DNA of 64,000 bases from an uncultured Alistipes sp. (lineage in GTDB: Bacteria > Bacteroidota > Bacteroidia > Bacteroidales > Rikenellaceae). This document shows, in pieces, positions 8,138 through 16,627 of this stretch. Under the pieces are notes generated by a model, which was not told the DNA's origin, did not search any database, and saw only the letters and a program-made list of their open reading frames with translations. The DNA lies in NCBI GenBank assembly GCA_947177225.1, contig CAMWTS010000001.1, positions 1-64,000 on the forward strand. The letters are read 5' to 3'. A program made the position numbers and the translations under genes. Numbering within the stretch: the first letter of the stretch is position 1; each line of letters starts with the position of its first letter.

Positions 8138-8827
8138 TTATTTTTTGTCGTTCAATACAGCATTTACGGCATTCAATGCCAGCGGTTCCATTACGGTGCG
8201 GTAGCACTCTGCATTGGGGTGGCACGTATCGTGGCTCCACTTTTCGGGTATGCCTCCGCCGTCATCGGCAAGATGTCGATAGTAGTCGAGATAGCATATG
8301 CCGTTGTCGACGGCATATTTGCGTATCATTTCGTTTAGTTCAACCACCTTTTGTGCCGGATCGATTTCCGGACGCCACGCGAACCGGCTTACCGGAGGTA
8401 TGGAACACAAGATCACCTCTATGCCGTTGGCGCGCGCCAGTTCGCACATCGAGATGATGTTGCCCAAGGTGTTTTCCGGCTTTATGAAGCCGTTGTTCTG
8501 AGCTATGTCGTTGGTGCCGGCCATTATCAGCACTACCGCGGGGTGCAGGTCTATGACGTCCTGGCGGAAGCGTACGAGCATTTCGCTGGTTGTCTGGCCG
8601 CTGATGCCTCGGCCGAGAAAATCGTTGGCCGAGAAGAAGCCGGGATCGTATTGTGCCCAATGATCGGTTATCGAGTCGCCCATGAATACGGCGCGAACGG
8701 CAGTCTGAATGTCTCGATTCGCCTGTTCGTAGCGTCCGAATTTAGCCCAGTCCGCATTCGTCTGAGCGGTGAGCGGCATGGCGAGCAGTGCCAGCACGAC
8801 GGTGGCAAGATATCGGTTAAGTATCAT
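8138..8827 (-). CDS. Secreted SGNH/GDSL hydrolase
   Basis: 229 aa. A signal peptide (about 1-21, ending PLTAQ) is followed by the SGNH blocks: GDSIT (block I, nucleophile Ser), GRGISGQTT (block II Gly), AGTND (block III Asn) and DTCHPN (block V Asp/His). Such enzymes are esterases or lipases, often removing acetyl groups from polysaccharides; the TesA/platelet-activating-factor acetylhydrolase-like subgroup fits best. It is probably periplasmic. A -7-like TACCTTTG (8852-8859, minus strand) stands about 25 nt before the ATG without a clear -33 element. It is the first gene of the leftward block. Confidence 0.88.
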   Translation of the reverse strand: MILNRYLATVVLALLAMPLTAQTNADWAKFGRYEQANRDIQTAVRAVFMGDSITDHWAQYDPGFFSANDFLGRGISGQTTSEMLVRFRQDVIDLHPAVVLIMAGTNDIAQNNGFIKPENTLGNIISMCELARANGIEVILCSIPPVSRFAWRPEIDPAQKVVELNEMIRKYAVDNGICYLDYYRHLADDGGGIPEKWSHDTCHPNAECYRTVMEPLALNAVNAVLNDKK

Positions 8828-8918
8828 CTGCGCTACAAATGTTTATGACAACAAAGGTATGACATATTTTACAGATATGCAATTTTTATCCTCTTTTTTA
8901 CAATAGGTAATAATACTT

Positions 8919-8950
8919 ATTGTCCGACTATGAAAAATATTGTAAATTTG
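8919..8950 (+). promoter_or_regulatory. Promoter of the cysteate synthase gene
   Basis: -7 element TAAATTTG at 8943-8950, 20 bp after ATTG (8919-8922), which is close to the TTTG -33 consensus. It lies 34 nt before the ATG at 8985. Confidence 0.65.
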
Positions 8951-8984
8951 CACGTTTTATTGAGAAAGCAAATCTAAACCAAAT

Positions 8985-10280
8985 ATGAAGAGCATAAAAC
9001 CTACACAGTATACGTTGAAGTGTGTGGCCACCGGTCGCGAGTTCGCCGACGAGGGTTGGACTCTCGACGATCACCAGTGCGCCGAACCGTCGCTGGTGCG
9101 CACTTCCTACGCAGTGAAGCAGATCGATGTCCGTTCGGACGACTATGGATTCTACAAGTTTTGCGACTGGCTGCCGATAAATCGCATGTTGGAGGGATCG
9201 TCGGCGCCAGTGACATACAAGAGCGAGAAGCTCGCAGCCCGTCTCGGACTCTCTAACCTCTACATCACCCTCAACGGCTATTGCCCGTCGAAGGGTGCCA
9301 TGATGAGCACCTGTTCGTTCAAAGAGACCGAGGCGTACAGCGTTTGCGCGCGAATCAATCCGTGCAACGACGGCAAGGTGCTGGTGGTGGCATCGGCCGG
9401 CAACACGGCACGCGCCTTTGCCAAGGTATGTTCGGACAACAATATTCCTCTGCTGCTGTCGGTGCCGTCGGACAATCTGTCGGCATTGTGGTTCGACAAA
9501 CCGCTCAATCCGTGCGTTAAGCTCATTGCTTGCGAGCGTGGGGGGGATTATTTCGATGCGATTCATTTGAGCAACATAGCCTTGACGGCGCCCAGATTCT
9601 ATGCAGAGGGCGGTGCCAAGAACGTGGCTCGCCGCGACGGTATGGCAACTACGGTGCTGTCGGCAGTGACCACCATAGGCCGTATCCCTGATTACTACTT
9701 CCAGGCTGTCGGCAGCGGTACGGGAGCAATCGCCGCATGGGAGGCCAACATGCGTCTGATCGAAGACGGCCGTTTCGGCAGCAATCTCATGAAGCTGATC
9801 GTGTCGCAGAATGCTCCGTTCGTTCCGATGTACGACGCATGGCGTGTCGATTCGCGCGAGATGTTGCCTTACAGCGCCACCAAGGCGCGCCGCGATGCCG
9901 AGCTGATCGACGCGAAGGTGCTCTCCAACCGCAAACCGCCGTACTCTTTGGCCGGAGGTTTGTACGATGCGTTGAAGGCTACCGGCGGCAATGTCATGGT
10001 TGCTACCAATGCCCAGGCTCGTCGCGCCGCACAGCTGTTTCTCGAAACGGAAGGTGTGGATATCTACTCTGCGCCCGCCGTGGCATTGGCAACGCTTATC
10101 AAGATGGTCGACGACGGCCGTATCGATCGCGATGCCTGCATCATGCTGAATGTAACCGGTGCCGGCGAACGTGCCATGATGGCAGACAAGAAGATATGGT
10201 ATCTTAAACCGGATCATGTATTCCCGTTGACGCCAGATGCCGACGATGTAATTGCAAAGGCAGAGGCTTTATTTGAATAA
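8985..10280 (+). CDS. Cysteate synthase-like PLP enzyme (threonine synthase fold)
   Basis: 431 aa. A fold-type II PLP enzyme: the cofactor lysine is in SFKETEAYSV (Lys113), the phosphate-binding loop is GSGTGAIAAW, and ASAGNTARAFA is the substrate loop. Classical threonine synthase has SFKDRG at the lysine; the SFKET form and the N-terminal YTLKCVATG-type segment match what I know as cysteate synthase (O-phosphoserine + sulfite to L-cysteate + phosphate), first known from methanogen coenzyme M synthesis and also annotated in Bacteroidota, where cysteate is the head-group precursor of sulfonolipids. That makes a sulfonolipid role likely, but threonine synthase cannot be fully excluded. It is followed 3 nt later by the isomerase gene. 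Confidence 0.78.
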   Translation: MKSIKPTQYTLKCVATGREFADEGWTLDDHQCAEPSLVRTSYAVKQIDVRSDDYGFYKFCDWLPINRMLEGSSAPVTYKSEKLAARLGLSNLYITLNGYCPSKGAMMSTCSFKETEAYSVCARINPCNDGKVLVVASAGNTARAFAKVCSDNNIPLLLSVPSDNLSALWFDKPLNPCVKLIACERGGDYFDAIHLSNIALTAPRFYAEGGAKNVARRDGMATTVLSAVTTIGRIPDYYFQAVGSGTGAIAAWEANMRLIEDGRFGSNLMKLIVSQNAPFVPMYDAWRVDSREMLPYSATKARRDAELIDAKVLSNRKPPYSLAGGLYDALKATGGNVMVATNAQARRAAQLFLETEGVDIYSAPAVALATLIKMVDDGRIDRDACIMLNVTGAGERAMMADKKIWYLKPDHVFPLTPDADDVIAKAEALFE

Positions 10281-10283
10281 ACA

Positions 10284-11264
10284 ATGCTGTATCCTATAAA
10301 ATTCAGACCGCGCATTAAAGAGCGTATTTGGGGCGGTCATGCCATTGCGGCGAAAAAGGGAAAGTCGGCCGGCCGGCTCTCTTCGGATAAACTCTACGGC
10401 GAGAGTTGGGACATATCTTCTGTTGCAGGCGATGTGTCGGTGGTGTCGAACGGTTTTTTGAAGGGCAACAATCTCGAAGAGATCATCGAGGTATATATGG
10501 GAGATCTGGTAGGCGAGAAGGTTTTCGACCGGTTCGGTCTTGAATTCCCTCTGCTTATCAAGTATCTCGACTGCAACGACGTGCTGTCGGTGCAGGTGCA
10601 CCCCGACGACGAACTGGCTGCCGAGCGTCACAACTCTTACGGTAAGACCGAGATGTGGTATGTGGTGGATTGCAAACCTGGGGCGGCGCTGTATGTGGGT
10701 TTCAAGAACCGCAACATAACGCGTGAGGAGTATATCGATGCCGTGGCCAAATCGACGCTGCCGGAGTTGCTGAATCGTGTGGAGGTAAAGCCGGGCGACG
10801 TATTCTTCATTCCGGCCGGTGTGGTGCATGCTCTCGGTGCCGGAATCGAGGTGGTCGAGATTCAGCAGACCTCCGACATAACATATCGCATATACGATTG
10901 GGATCGTGTCGATGCTTCGGGACGATCTCGTGAACTGCACACGGCTCTCGCGGTCGATGCAATAGACTTCTCGATCGATGCAGATCAGCTCCACAAGAGA
11001 TATGAACCGACTTCAAATGGCCGGTCGCAAGTCGTTGCCTGCGATTATTTTAATACGTCGGTTGTCGATGTAGACTCTCGTCTTGAAATAGACCGTGCCG
11101 AGTCCGATTCATTTGCCATATACATGTGCATAAGCGGTCAGGTGGAGATTTCGATTGATGGCGGCAGCGAGACCTTGACTGCCGGCGAGGTCGTGTTGAT
11201 TCCGGCCGAGGCAGACTCGGTCGTAATAACCGGCTGCGGTCGACTGCTTGAAACATCTATGTAA
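10284..11264 (+). CDS. manA: Mannose-6-phosphate isomerase, class I
   Basis: 326 aa. Starts with the family signature PIKFRPRIKERIWGG and shows the zinc-binding cupin motifs QVHPDDE (about 108) and FFIPAGVVHALG, plus the YRIYDWDRVD segment of the short class I isomerases. It interconverts mannose-6-phosphate and fructose-6-phosphate, supplying GDP-mannose for glycans or feeding mannose into glycolysis. It sits 3 nt after the cysteate synthase stop, so the two are probably cotranscribed although no shared pathway is evident. A terminator follows. Confidence 0.9.
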   Translation: MLYPIKFRPRIKERIWGGHAIAAKKGKSAGRLSSDKLYGESWDISSVAGDVSVVSNGFLKGNNLEEIIEVYMGDLVGEKVFDRFGLEFPLLIKYLDCNDVLSVQVHPDDELAAERHNSYGKTEMWYVVDCKPGAALYVGFKNRNITREEYIDAVAKSTLPELLNRVEVKPGDVFFIPAGVVHALGAGIEVVEIQQTSDITYRIYDWDRVDASGRSRELHTALAVDAIDFSIDADQLHKRYEPTSNGRSQVVACDYFNTSVVDVDSRLEIDRAESDSFAIYMCISGQVEISIDGGSETLTAGEVVLIPAEADSVVITGCGRLLETSM

Positions 11265-11292
11265 AATAGCGGATTGCATAATACGAATCGGG

Positions 11293-11323
11293 GCGTCGGG
11301 ACTTTTGTTCCGACGCTTTTTTT
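11293..11323 (+). terminator. Terminator after manA
   Basis: Stem GCGTCGGGA/TTCCGACGC (11293-11301/11308-11316, one G-T pair) followed by a run of seven T residues. Confidence 0.9.
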
Positions 11324-11388
11324 GTCGCAGGTATTGTTTTTGCACTTATGTGCATTGCAATTTATGTATGACAATTAAAATTGGTATT

Positions 11389-11637
11389 ATGTTTTTTCTT
11401 TGGTATTTGCTGATCGGTTTGGTTTCGGGCTGGATAGCCAATGTCATCGTGCGTGGCGGCGGTGCCGGACTCATCATGAATCTTATTGTCGGCCTCATAG
11501 GCGGTTTCCTCGGCGGCTGGATCTTTTCGTGGTTCGGCGTAGTCGCCATCGGCACATTCGGAAACATCTTGTGTTCGATCGCCGGTGCGGTCGTGCTGCT
11601 GTGGATAGCTGCGCTGGTTCGTCCCAACAAAAAGTGA
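11389..11637 (+). CDS. GlsB/YeaQ/YmgE family small membrane protein
   Basis: 82 aa, almost wholly hydrophobic. It begins MFFLWYLLIGLVSGWIANVI and has three membrane helices with the glycine-rich GLIGGFLGGW motif of the 'transglycosylase-associated' GlsB/YeaQ family. Members are general-stress inner membrane proteins of unclear mechanism; the old name does not imply transglycosylase activity. An alternative ATG seven codons earlier (11368) is possible, but the family normally starts close to the first helix. Seven nt separate it from the transporter gene. Confidence 0.82.
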   Translation: MFFLWYLLIGLVSGWIANVIVRGGGAGLIMNLIVGLIGGFLGGWIFSWFGVVAIGTFGNILCSIAGAVVLLWIAALVRPNKK

Positions 11638-11644
11638 CGGCGAT

Positions 11645-13345
11645 ATGTTTACCGATGTCCATTTTCTGGATTTCATACGCAGCAATCCGTCGATAGCCGT
11701 GTTCTTTACGCTTGCGGTCGGATTTATGCTCGGCAAGGTGCGCATAAAGAGTTTTTCTCTCGGCTCCGTGACGAGCGTATTGCTGGTAGGCGTGGTTGTC
11801 GGTCAGCTCGACATAACTATAAATGATCCTGCCAAAACACTGTTTTTCCTGCTCTTTCTCTTTGCAATAGGCTATTCGGTAGGACCTCAGTTCTTCCGTG
11901 GTCTGCATAGCGACGGTTTGCCTCAGGTGGGATTTGCAGTGTTGCAATGCTTGTTCAGCCTGGGAGCAGTGTGGCTGTGTGCCGTGATTATGGGCTACGA
12001 CGCATCGCAGGCGGCGGGTTTGCTGGCCGGATCGCAGACCATGTCTGCGGCTTTGGGAGCTGCAAGCGACACTATGCAGCAGATCTCTTCGTCGGGCGTC
12101 GATATGAGTTCGATGTCGGTGTGCTATGCCGTGACTTATATATTCGGTACTGCCGGCTCGGCGTGGATCATCAGCTGGCTCGGTCCGAAGATGCTCGGCG
12201 GAGTCGATAAAGTGCGTGCCGATGCGCGGGCTTTGGAGCAGAAGCTGGGACGCGACATGACGCTTGCCAGGGGATTCGACCCGGCGGCGCGTGCGATAGT
12301 GTTTCGGGCTTTCAGTGCCGACAACGAGTGGTTCGACGGCCGTCATACAGTACGTGAGTTCGAGCAGATGATGGCGGCGCAGCAGCGACGCATATTCGTC
12401 GAGCGCATACGTCACCGCGGAGTGGTGCGCGATGCCGAACCTCGCATGTTCATATCGCGTGGCGATGTACTCGTGGTGAGCGGTCGCCGCCGCTTCGTCA
12501 TAGAGGAGGAGACATGGATCGGACACGAGGTCGAAGATGCCGACTTGATAAATTTCCCGGTTATGACTATGCCCGTAGTGGTGAACCGCCGCGGTGCGGC
12601 AGGAAAGCGCATCGAGGAGCTGTTGGCGCAGGAGTATATGCACGGAGTGGGCATACGCAGCCTGACGCGTGCCAATGTGGCCATACCGGTATACGGCGGC
12701 ACCAAACTCGACGTAGGCGACCGGGTGGAGCTGACGGGCATACGCAGCGATGTGGAGAGTGCGGCACCCAATGTCGGCTTTCGGGACATGCCTACCGAAA
12801 AGAGCTCCATATCGCTCATCGGTGCAGCCATTACGATCGGCGCCTTGCTGTTCGGCTGGGTGCTGGCAGCCCGTATAGGAGCCATACCCCTGAGCCTTAC
12901 CGTCAGCGGTGGCGTACTCATCGCCGGACTGGTATGCGGCTGGCTGCGTTCGCGCAAGCCGGTGTTGGGAGGTATTCCCGAATCGGCTGTGTGGCTGATG
13001 AATAATCTGGGACTTAATACGTTTATCGCCATTGTAGGTATATCTACCGGTCCGAGCTTCATATCCGGATTCGAACAGGTCGGCTGGACGCTCTTGCTTG
13101 TGGGTGTAGTGGCAACGTCGTTGCCGCTTATACTCGGTGTATTGACCGGACGATATCTGTTCAAGTTCAATTCGGCTCTGACCCTCGGCTGCGCGGCCGG
13201 TGCGCGCACGACGACGGCCGCACTCGGAGCCGTGGAAGAGGTGCTCGACAGCAATGTGCCGGCAATGGGTTATACGATAACCTATGCCATTGGCAATACA
13301 TTGTTGATTATCTGGGGTGTTGTCATCGTTCTGCTGATGCATTGA
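11645..13345 (+). CDS. AspT/YidE/YbjL-type transporter with TrkA-C domains (copy 1)
   Basis: 566 aa. Two hydrophobic halves of five to six helices (about 15-180 and 390-566) flank a cytoplasmic region with two TrkA_C-like domains (about 200-370). This is the aspartate:alanine exchanger (AAEx) layout seen in AspT, YidE and YbjL. The helical repeats carry AGSQTMSAALGAAS in half one and AGARTTTAALGAVEE in half two, typical of the family's repeated motif. It should be an inner-membrane exchanger of small carboxylates or amino acids; the substrate is unknown. A paralogue lies at 58768-60474. A hairpin terminator follows. Confidence 0.85.
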   Translation: MFTDVHFLDFIRSNPSIAVFFTLAVGFMLGKVRIKSFSLGSVTSVLLVGVVVGQLDITINDPAKTLFFLLFLFAIGYSVGPQFFRGLHSDGLPQVGFAVLQCLFSLGAVWLCAVIMGYDASQAAGLLAGSQTMSAALGAASDTMQQISSSGVDMSSMSVCYAVTYIFGTAGSAWIISWLGPKMLGGVDKVRADARALEQKLGRDMTLARGFDPAARAIVFRAFSADNEWFDGRHTVREFEQMMAAQQRRIFVERIRHRGVVRDAEPRMFISRGDVLVVSGRRRFVIEEETWIGHEVEDADLINFPVMTMPVVVNRRGAAGKRIEELLAQEYMHGVGIRSLTRANVAIPVYGGTKLDVGDRVELTGIRSDVESAAPNVGFRDMPTEKSSISLIGAAITIGALLFGWVLAARIGAIPLSLTVSGGVLIAGLVCGWLRSRKPVLGGIPESAVWLMNNLGLNTFIAIVGISTGPSFISGFEQVGWTLLLVGVVATSLPLILGVLTGRYLFKFNSALTLGCAAGARTTTAALGAVEEVLDSNVPAMGYTITYAIGNTLLIIWGVVIVLLMH

Positions 13346-13368
13346 TCGAGGCAGACCCTTGCAAGTGA

Positions 13369-13403
13369 ATATACCGCAATTCCTAAATTGTGGTATATTT
13401 TTG
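13369..13403 (+). terminator. Terminator after AspT-type gene
   Basis: A 12-bp stem (13369-13380/13387-13398, one G-T pair) followed by TTTTTG. Confidence 0.8.
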
Positions 13404-13439
13404 TTTGATTCGGGTAGGTGTTGTCTGAAAATGATTCGT

Positions 13440-13447
13440 TATCTTTG
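13440..13447 (+). promoter_or_regulatory. -7 element of the Fe-S/Tat operon
   Basis: TATCTTTG matches TAnnTTTG and lies 24 nt before the ATG at 13472. No good TTTG stands at the expected -33 spacing, so the promoter may need an activator or an alternative sigma factor. Confidence 0.5.
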
Positions 13448-13471
13448 TAAACAATAAAACCATTAATAGGT

Positions 13472-14965
13472 ATGTTGCGAAAGATAAGAATCTTATTGGC
13501 TGTCGTCTGCTTCGTCTCGATCACGCTGCTGTTTCTCGATTTTACCGGTACGGTACATGCGTGGCTGGGGTGGCTCGCCAAAGTACAGCTACTTCCGGCG
13601 ATCCTGGCCGGTAATGCTGCCATTGTGGCTGCGCTTGTCGTGCTTACGCTTTTGTTCGGGCGCGTCTACTGCTCTGTGATATGCCCTCTGGGCGTCATGC
13701 AGGATTGTGCGGCATGGTTCGGCAAGCGCGCGAGGAAAAACCGCTACGGTTATTCGCCCGAACGCAAATGGCTGCGCTACGGCATTCTTGCGCTGTTCGT
13801 TGTGGCGATGATTGTCGGCGCAGGCTCTCTGGTGGCGTTGCTTGCTCCATACAGTGCCTATGGCCGCATTGCGCAGAATCTTTTCGCACCGCTATGGGCA
13901 TGGGGCAATAATGCGCTGGCCTATATGGCCGAGCGTGCCGACAGCTATGCTTTCTATTCGGTCGATGTCTGGATCAAAAGCGCGTCGACGCTGGCCGTTG
14001 CCGCAGTGAGCTTTGCCGTTATCGCCGTTTTAGCATGGCGCAACGGCCGCACGTGGTGTAATACGGTATGTCCCGTTGGTACGGTGCTCGGATTTCTCTC
14101 TCGCTTTTCGCTGTTGCGGCCGTCGATCGATGCCGACAAATGCAACGGCTGCGGTCTGTGCGCCCGCAACTGCAAGGCTGCGTGCATCGACAGCAAGAGT
14201 CATAAGATCGACTATTCGCGTTGTGTCGCCTGCATGGATTGCATAGATAAATGCCACAAAGGCGCAATCGCTTACCGAATGCGCAGGAAAAACGACGTGG
14301 CGGAGAAAGAGCCGCATGCTACCGCCGAGCCGAGCAATGCAGCCCGACGCAACTTCCTGACAGGCGTTGGTATGCTGGCTGCAACCTCTGCTATCCGTGC
14401 GCAGGACAAGGTGGTGGACGGCGGTCTGGCGGTTATCGCCGACAAGAAGATTCCGGTGCGTCGGACACCGATAGTCCCTCCGGGTGCACGAAGCCTGCGC
14501 AATATGGCTTCGCATTGCACCGGCTGCCAGTTGTGCGTGTCGGTATGTCCCAATGGGGTGTTGCGCCCGTCGGGCGATTTGATGACGCTCATGCAGCCCG
14601 AATCATCATACGAACGCGGCTATTGCCGTCCGGAGTGTACCAAGTGTTCGGAGGTGTGTCCAACGGGAGCCATACGCAAGATCACGCGTGCTGAGAAGTC
14701 GTCGATACAGATCGGTCATGCCGTTTGGATTGAAAGCAATTGCCTGCCCGTTACGGAGGGAGTCTATTGCGGAAATTGCGCCCGCCACTGTCCGGCAGGA
14801 GCGATAACCATGATATCTTATGACAGCGACGATCCCGATGCACCGAAGATTCCGTCGGTCAATGTCGAGCGTTGCATAGGCTGCGGAGCCTGCGAGAATC
14901 TGTGCCCGGCGCGTCCGTTCAGTGCTATTTATGTCGAGGGGCACGAACAACATCGAACCATATAA
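13472..14965 (+). CDS. NapH/NapG-like polyferredoxin membrane protein with an internal Tat signal
   Basis: 497 aa. The N-terminal half resembles NapH/CcoG-type proteins: helices near 5-25, 45-65, 102-125 and 172-190, with CSVICPLG (about 67) and CNTVCPVG (about 196) motifs, then CNGCGLCARNC and CVACMDCIDKC [4Fe-4S] motifs. At 292 a twin-arginine signal (RRNFLTGVGMLAATS) begins, followed by a NapG/MauM-like part with CTGCQLCVSVCP, CRPECTKCSEVCP, CGNCARHCP and CIGCGACENLCP. It looks like a fusion of a membrane quinol-oxidising module with a Tat-exported ferredoxin. The electron acceptor may be the next gene's product. First gene of an operon that also encodes TatA and TatC. Confidence 0.85.
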   Translation: MLRKIRILLAVVCFVSITLLFLDFTGTVHAWLGWLAKVQLLPAILAGNAAIVAALVVLTLLFGRVYCSVICPLGVMQDCAAWFGKRARKNRYGYSPERKWLRYGILALFVVAMIVGAGSLVALLAPYSAYGRIAQNLFAPLWAWGNNALAYMAERADSYAFYSVDVWIKSASTLAVAAVSFAVIAVLAWRNGRTWCNTVCPVGTVLGFLSRFSLLRPSIDADKCNGCGLCARNCKAACIDSKSHKIDYSRCVACMDCIDKCHKGAIAYRMRRKNDVAEKEPHATAEPSNAARRNFLTGVGMLAATSAIRAQDKVVDGGLAVIADKKIPVRRTPIVPPGARSLRNMASHCTGCQLCVSVCPNGVLRPSGDLMTLMQPESSYERGYCRPECTKCSEVCPTGAIRKITRAEKSSIQIGHAVWIESNCLPVTEGVYCGNCARHCPAGAITMISYDSDDPDAPKIPSVNVERCIGCGACENLCPARPFSAIYVEGHEQHRTI

Positions 14966-14975
14966 TCCGAAGCGT

Positions 14976-16388
14976 ATGAACAACGATAATAACAAAGGTA
15001 TAGACCGTCGGGAATTCCTGAAACGCATGGGACTCGGCGCAGTCGTGGTGTCGGCAGCTTCGGTTGCCGGTTGCGGCCGCAAAGGCAGCAGACAGGATCA
15101 GGCGTATGTCGCATCGGCCGATATTCCGACGGACAAGATGACATATCGAACCAATCGAAAAAACGGCGACAGAGTGTCGCTGCTCGGTTACGGCTGCATG
15201 CGCTGGCCGACTATGGGCGACGGAGCCGACAACCCCGATGCGATAGATCAGGAGCAAGTCAACCGTCTTGTCGATTTCGCCATTGCGCATGGTGTAAACT
15301 ATTTCGACACCTCGCCGGCATATTGTCGCGGTATGTCTGAAAGGGCCACGGGCATAGCGCTGAGCCGTTATCCTCGCGAGTCGTATTATGTGGCCACCAA
15401 ACTCTCTAATTTCGCACCGTCGACGTGGAGCCGCGAGGCGTCGTTGGAGATGTATCGCAACTCGTTTAAGGAATTGCAGGTCGACTACATAGACTACATG
15501 CTTCTGCATGCGATAGGCATGGGCAACGGTATGGCCGATTTCGAGGCACGATATATAGATAACGGGGTATTGGATTTTCTGCTGGCCGAGCGGGAGGCGG
15601 GGCGTATACGCAATCTCGGATTCTCCTATCATGGCGACATTGCCGTGTTCGACCGTATGCTGGCCGAACACGATAAATACAAGTGGGATTTCGTGCAGAT
15701 ACAGCTCAACTATGTCGATTGGAGACATGCCAAGGAGATCAATGCCCGCAATACCGATGCCGAGTATCTCTACGGTGAGCTGGCCAAGCGCAATATTCCG
15801 GCCATCATCATGGAGCCACTGCTCGGCGGACGTCTGTCGAACGTACACGATCATATTGCTGCCAAGTTGCGCGAGCGTCGCCACGATATGAGTGTGGCCT
15901 CGTGGGCGTTCCGTTTCGCAGGATCGTTTCCCGGCGTATTGACGGTGTTGAGCGGCATGACCTATATGGAGCATCTGCAAGACAACCTGCGGACGTATGC
16001 GCCGCTCGATCCTCTGACCGACGACGATCGCGAGTTTTTGGAAGAGACGGCACAGGCGCTGTTGAGATACCCGACCATACCGTGCAACGACTGCAAATAC
16101 TGTATGCCATGCCCGTTCGGACTGGACATACCAGGCATATTGCTGCATTTCAACAAGTGTATCAACGAAGGTCGCATGCCCTCGTCGTCGCGCGATGCCG
16201 GGTACAGCGAGTCGCGCCGGGCTTTTCTGATCGGATACGACCGGTCGGTGCCGCGGTTGCGGCAGGCCGACCACTGTATAGGGTGCAGGCAGTGCGTGCA
16301 TCACTGTCCGCAGAATATCGATATTCCGGCGCAGATGCAGCGTATCGACCGCTTTGTCGAGGACTTGAAACAGGGACGTGAGTTTTAA
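14976..16388 (+). CDS. Tat-exported aldo/keto reductase lipoprotein with C-terminal [4Fe-4S] domain
   Basis: 470 aa. The signal is a Tat type ([12 protein letters not shown]) ending in a lipobox with Cys33, so the mature protein should be membrane-anchored outside the cytoplasm. The aldo/keto reductase barrel follows (about 55-370: [14 protein letters not shown] with the catalytic Asp and Tyr, Lys in VATKL). The C-terminal part has [13 protein letters not shown] (near 375) and [13 protein letters not shown] (near 440), the usual ferredoxin extension of this subfamily. The ATG at 14976 places RR at residues 11-12. It lies 10 nt after the polyferredoxin gene, its likely electron partner. Substrate unknown. 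Confidence 0.87.
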   Translation: MNNDNNKGIDRREFLKRMGLGAVVVSAASVAGCGRKGSRQDQAYVASADIPTDKMTYRTNRKNGDRVSLLGYGCMRWPTMGDGADNPDAIDQEQVNRLVDFAIAHGVNYFDTSPAYCRGMSERATGIALSRYPRESYYVATKLSNFAPSTWSREASLEMYRNSFKELQVDYIDYMLLHAIGMGNGMADFEARYIDNGVLDFLLAEREAGRIRNLGFSYHGDIAVFDRMLAEHDKYKWDFVQIQLNYVDWRHAKEINARNTDAEYLYGELAKRNIPAIIMEPLLGGRLSNVHDHIAAKLRERRHDMSVASWAFRFAGSFPGVLTVLSGMTYMEHLQDNLRTYAPLDPLTDDDREFLEETAQALLRYPTIPCNDCKYCMPCPFGLDIPGILLHFNKCINEGRMPSSSRDAGYSESRRAFLIGYDRSVPRLRQADHCIGCRQCVHHCPQNIDIPAQMQRIDRFVEDLKQGREF

Positions 16389-16405
16389 TCGATTATCAAT
16401 ATATT

Positions 16406-16618
16406 ATGACAAACATGAATTTACTTTTTCTCGGAGGCGTGGGCTTTCAGGAGGTGCTGCTTATAGTGCTGGTGATATTGTTGTTGTTCGGCGGCAAGAA
16501 GATTCCCGAACTGATGAAGGGACTGGGACGAGGTGTCAGATCGTTCAAGGAGGGAATGAACGGTGTCGACGACGAGTCGAAGGCCGACGGCAATAGCGAT
16601 AAGGAGCAGCAGAAGTAG
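16406..16618 (+). CDS. tatA: Sec-independent protein translocase TatA
   Basis: 70 aa. A short N-terminal helix (about 8-27) is followed by the hallmark [20 protein letters not shown] amphipathic helix and a charged, disordered tail. TatA oligomerises to form the translocation path for folded proteins with twin-arginine signals. An ATG three codons later is an alternative start. Seventeen nt separate it from the Tat-dependent reductase and 9 nt from tatC. No separate TatB is seen; in such minimal TatAC systems TatA serves both roles. Confidence 0.93.
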   Translation: MTNMNLLFLGGVGFQEVLLIVLVILLLFGGKKIPELMKGLGRGVRSFKEGMNGVDDESKADGNSDKEQQK

Positions 16619-16627
16619 GGTAGCGGC

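Noticed and set aside
8928..10217. Long leftward frame opposite cysteate synthase
   Set aside because: The plus strand has full PLP-enzyme motifs and a promoter; the antisense frame has none.
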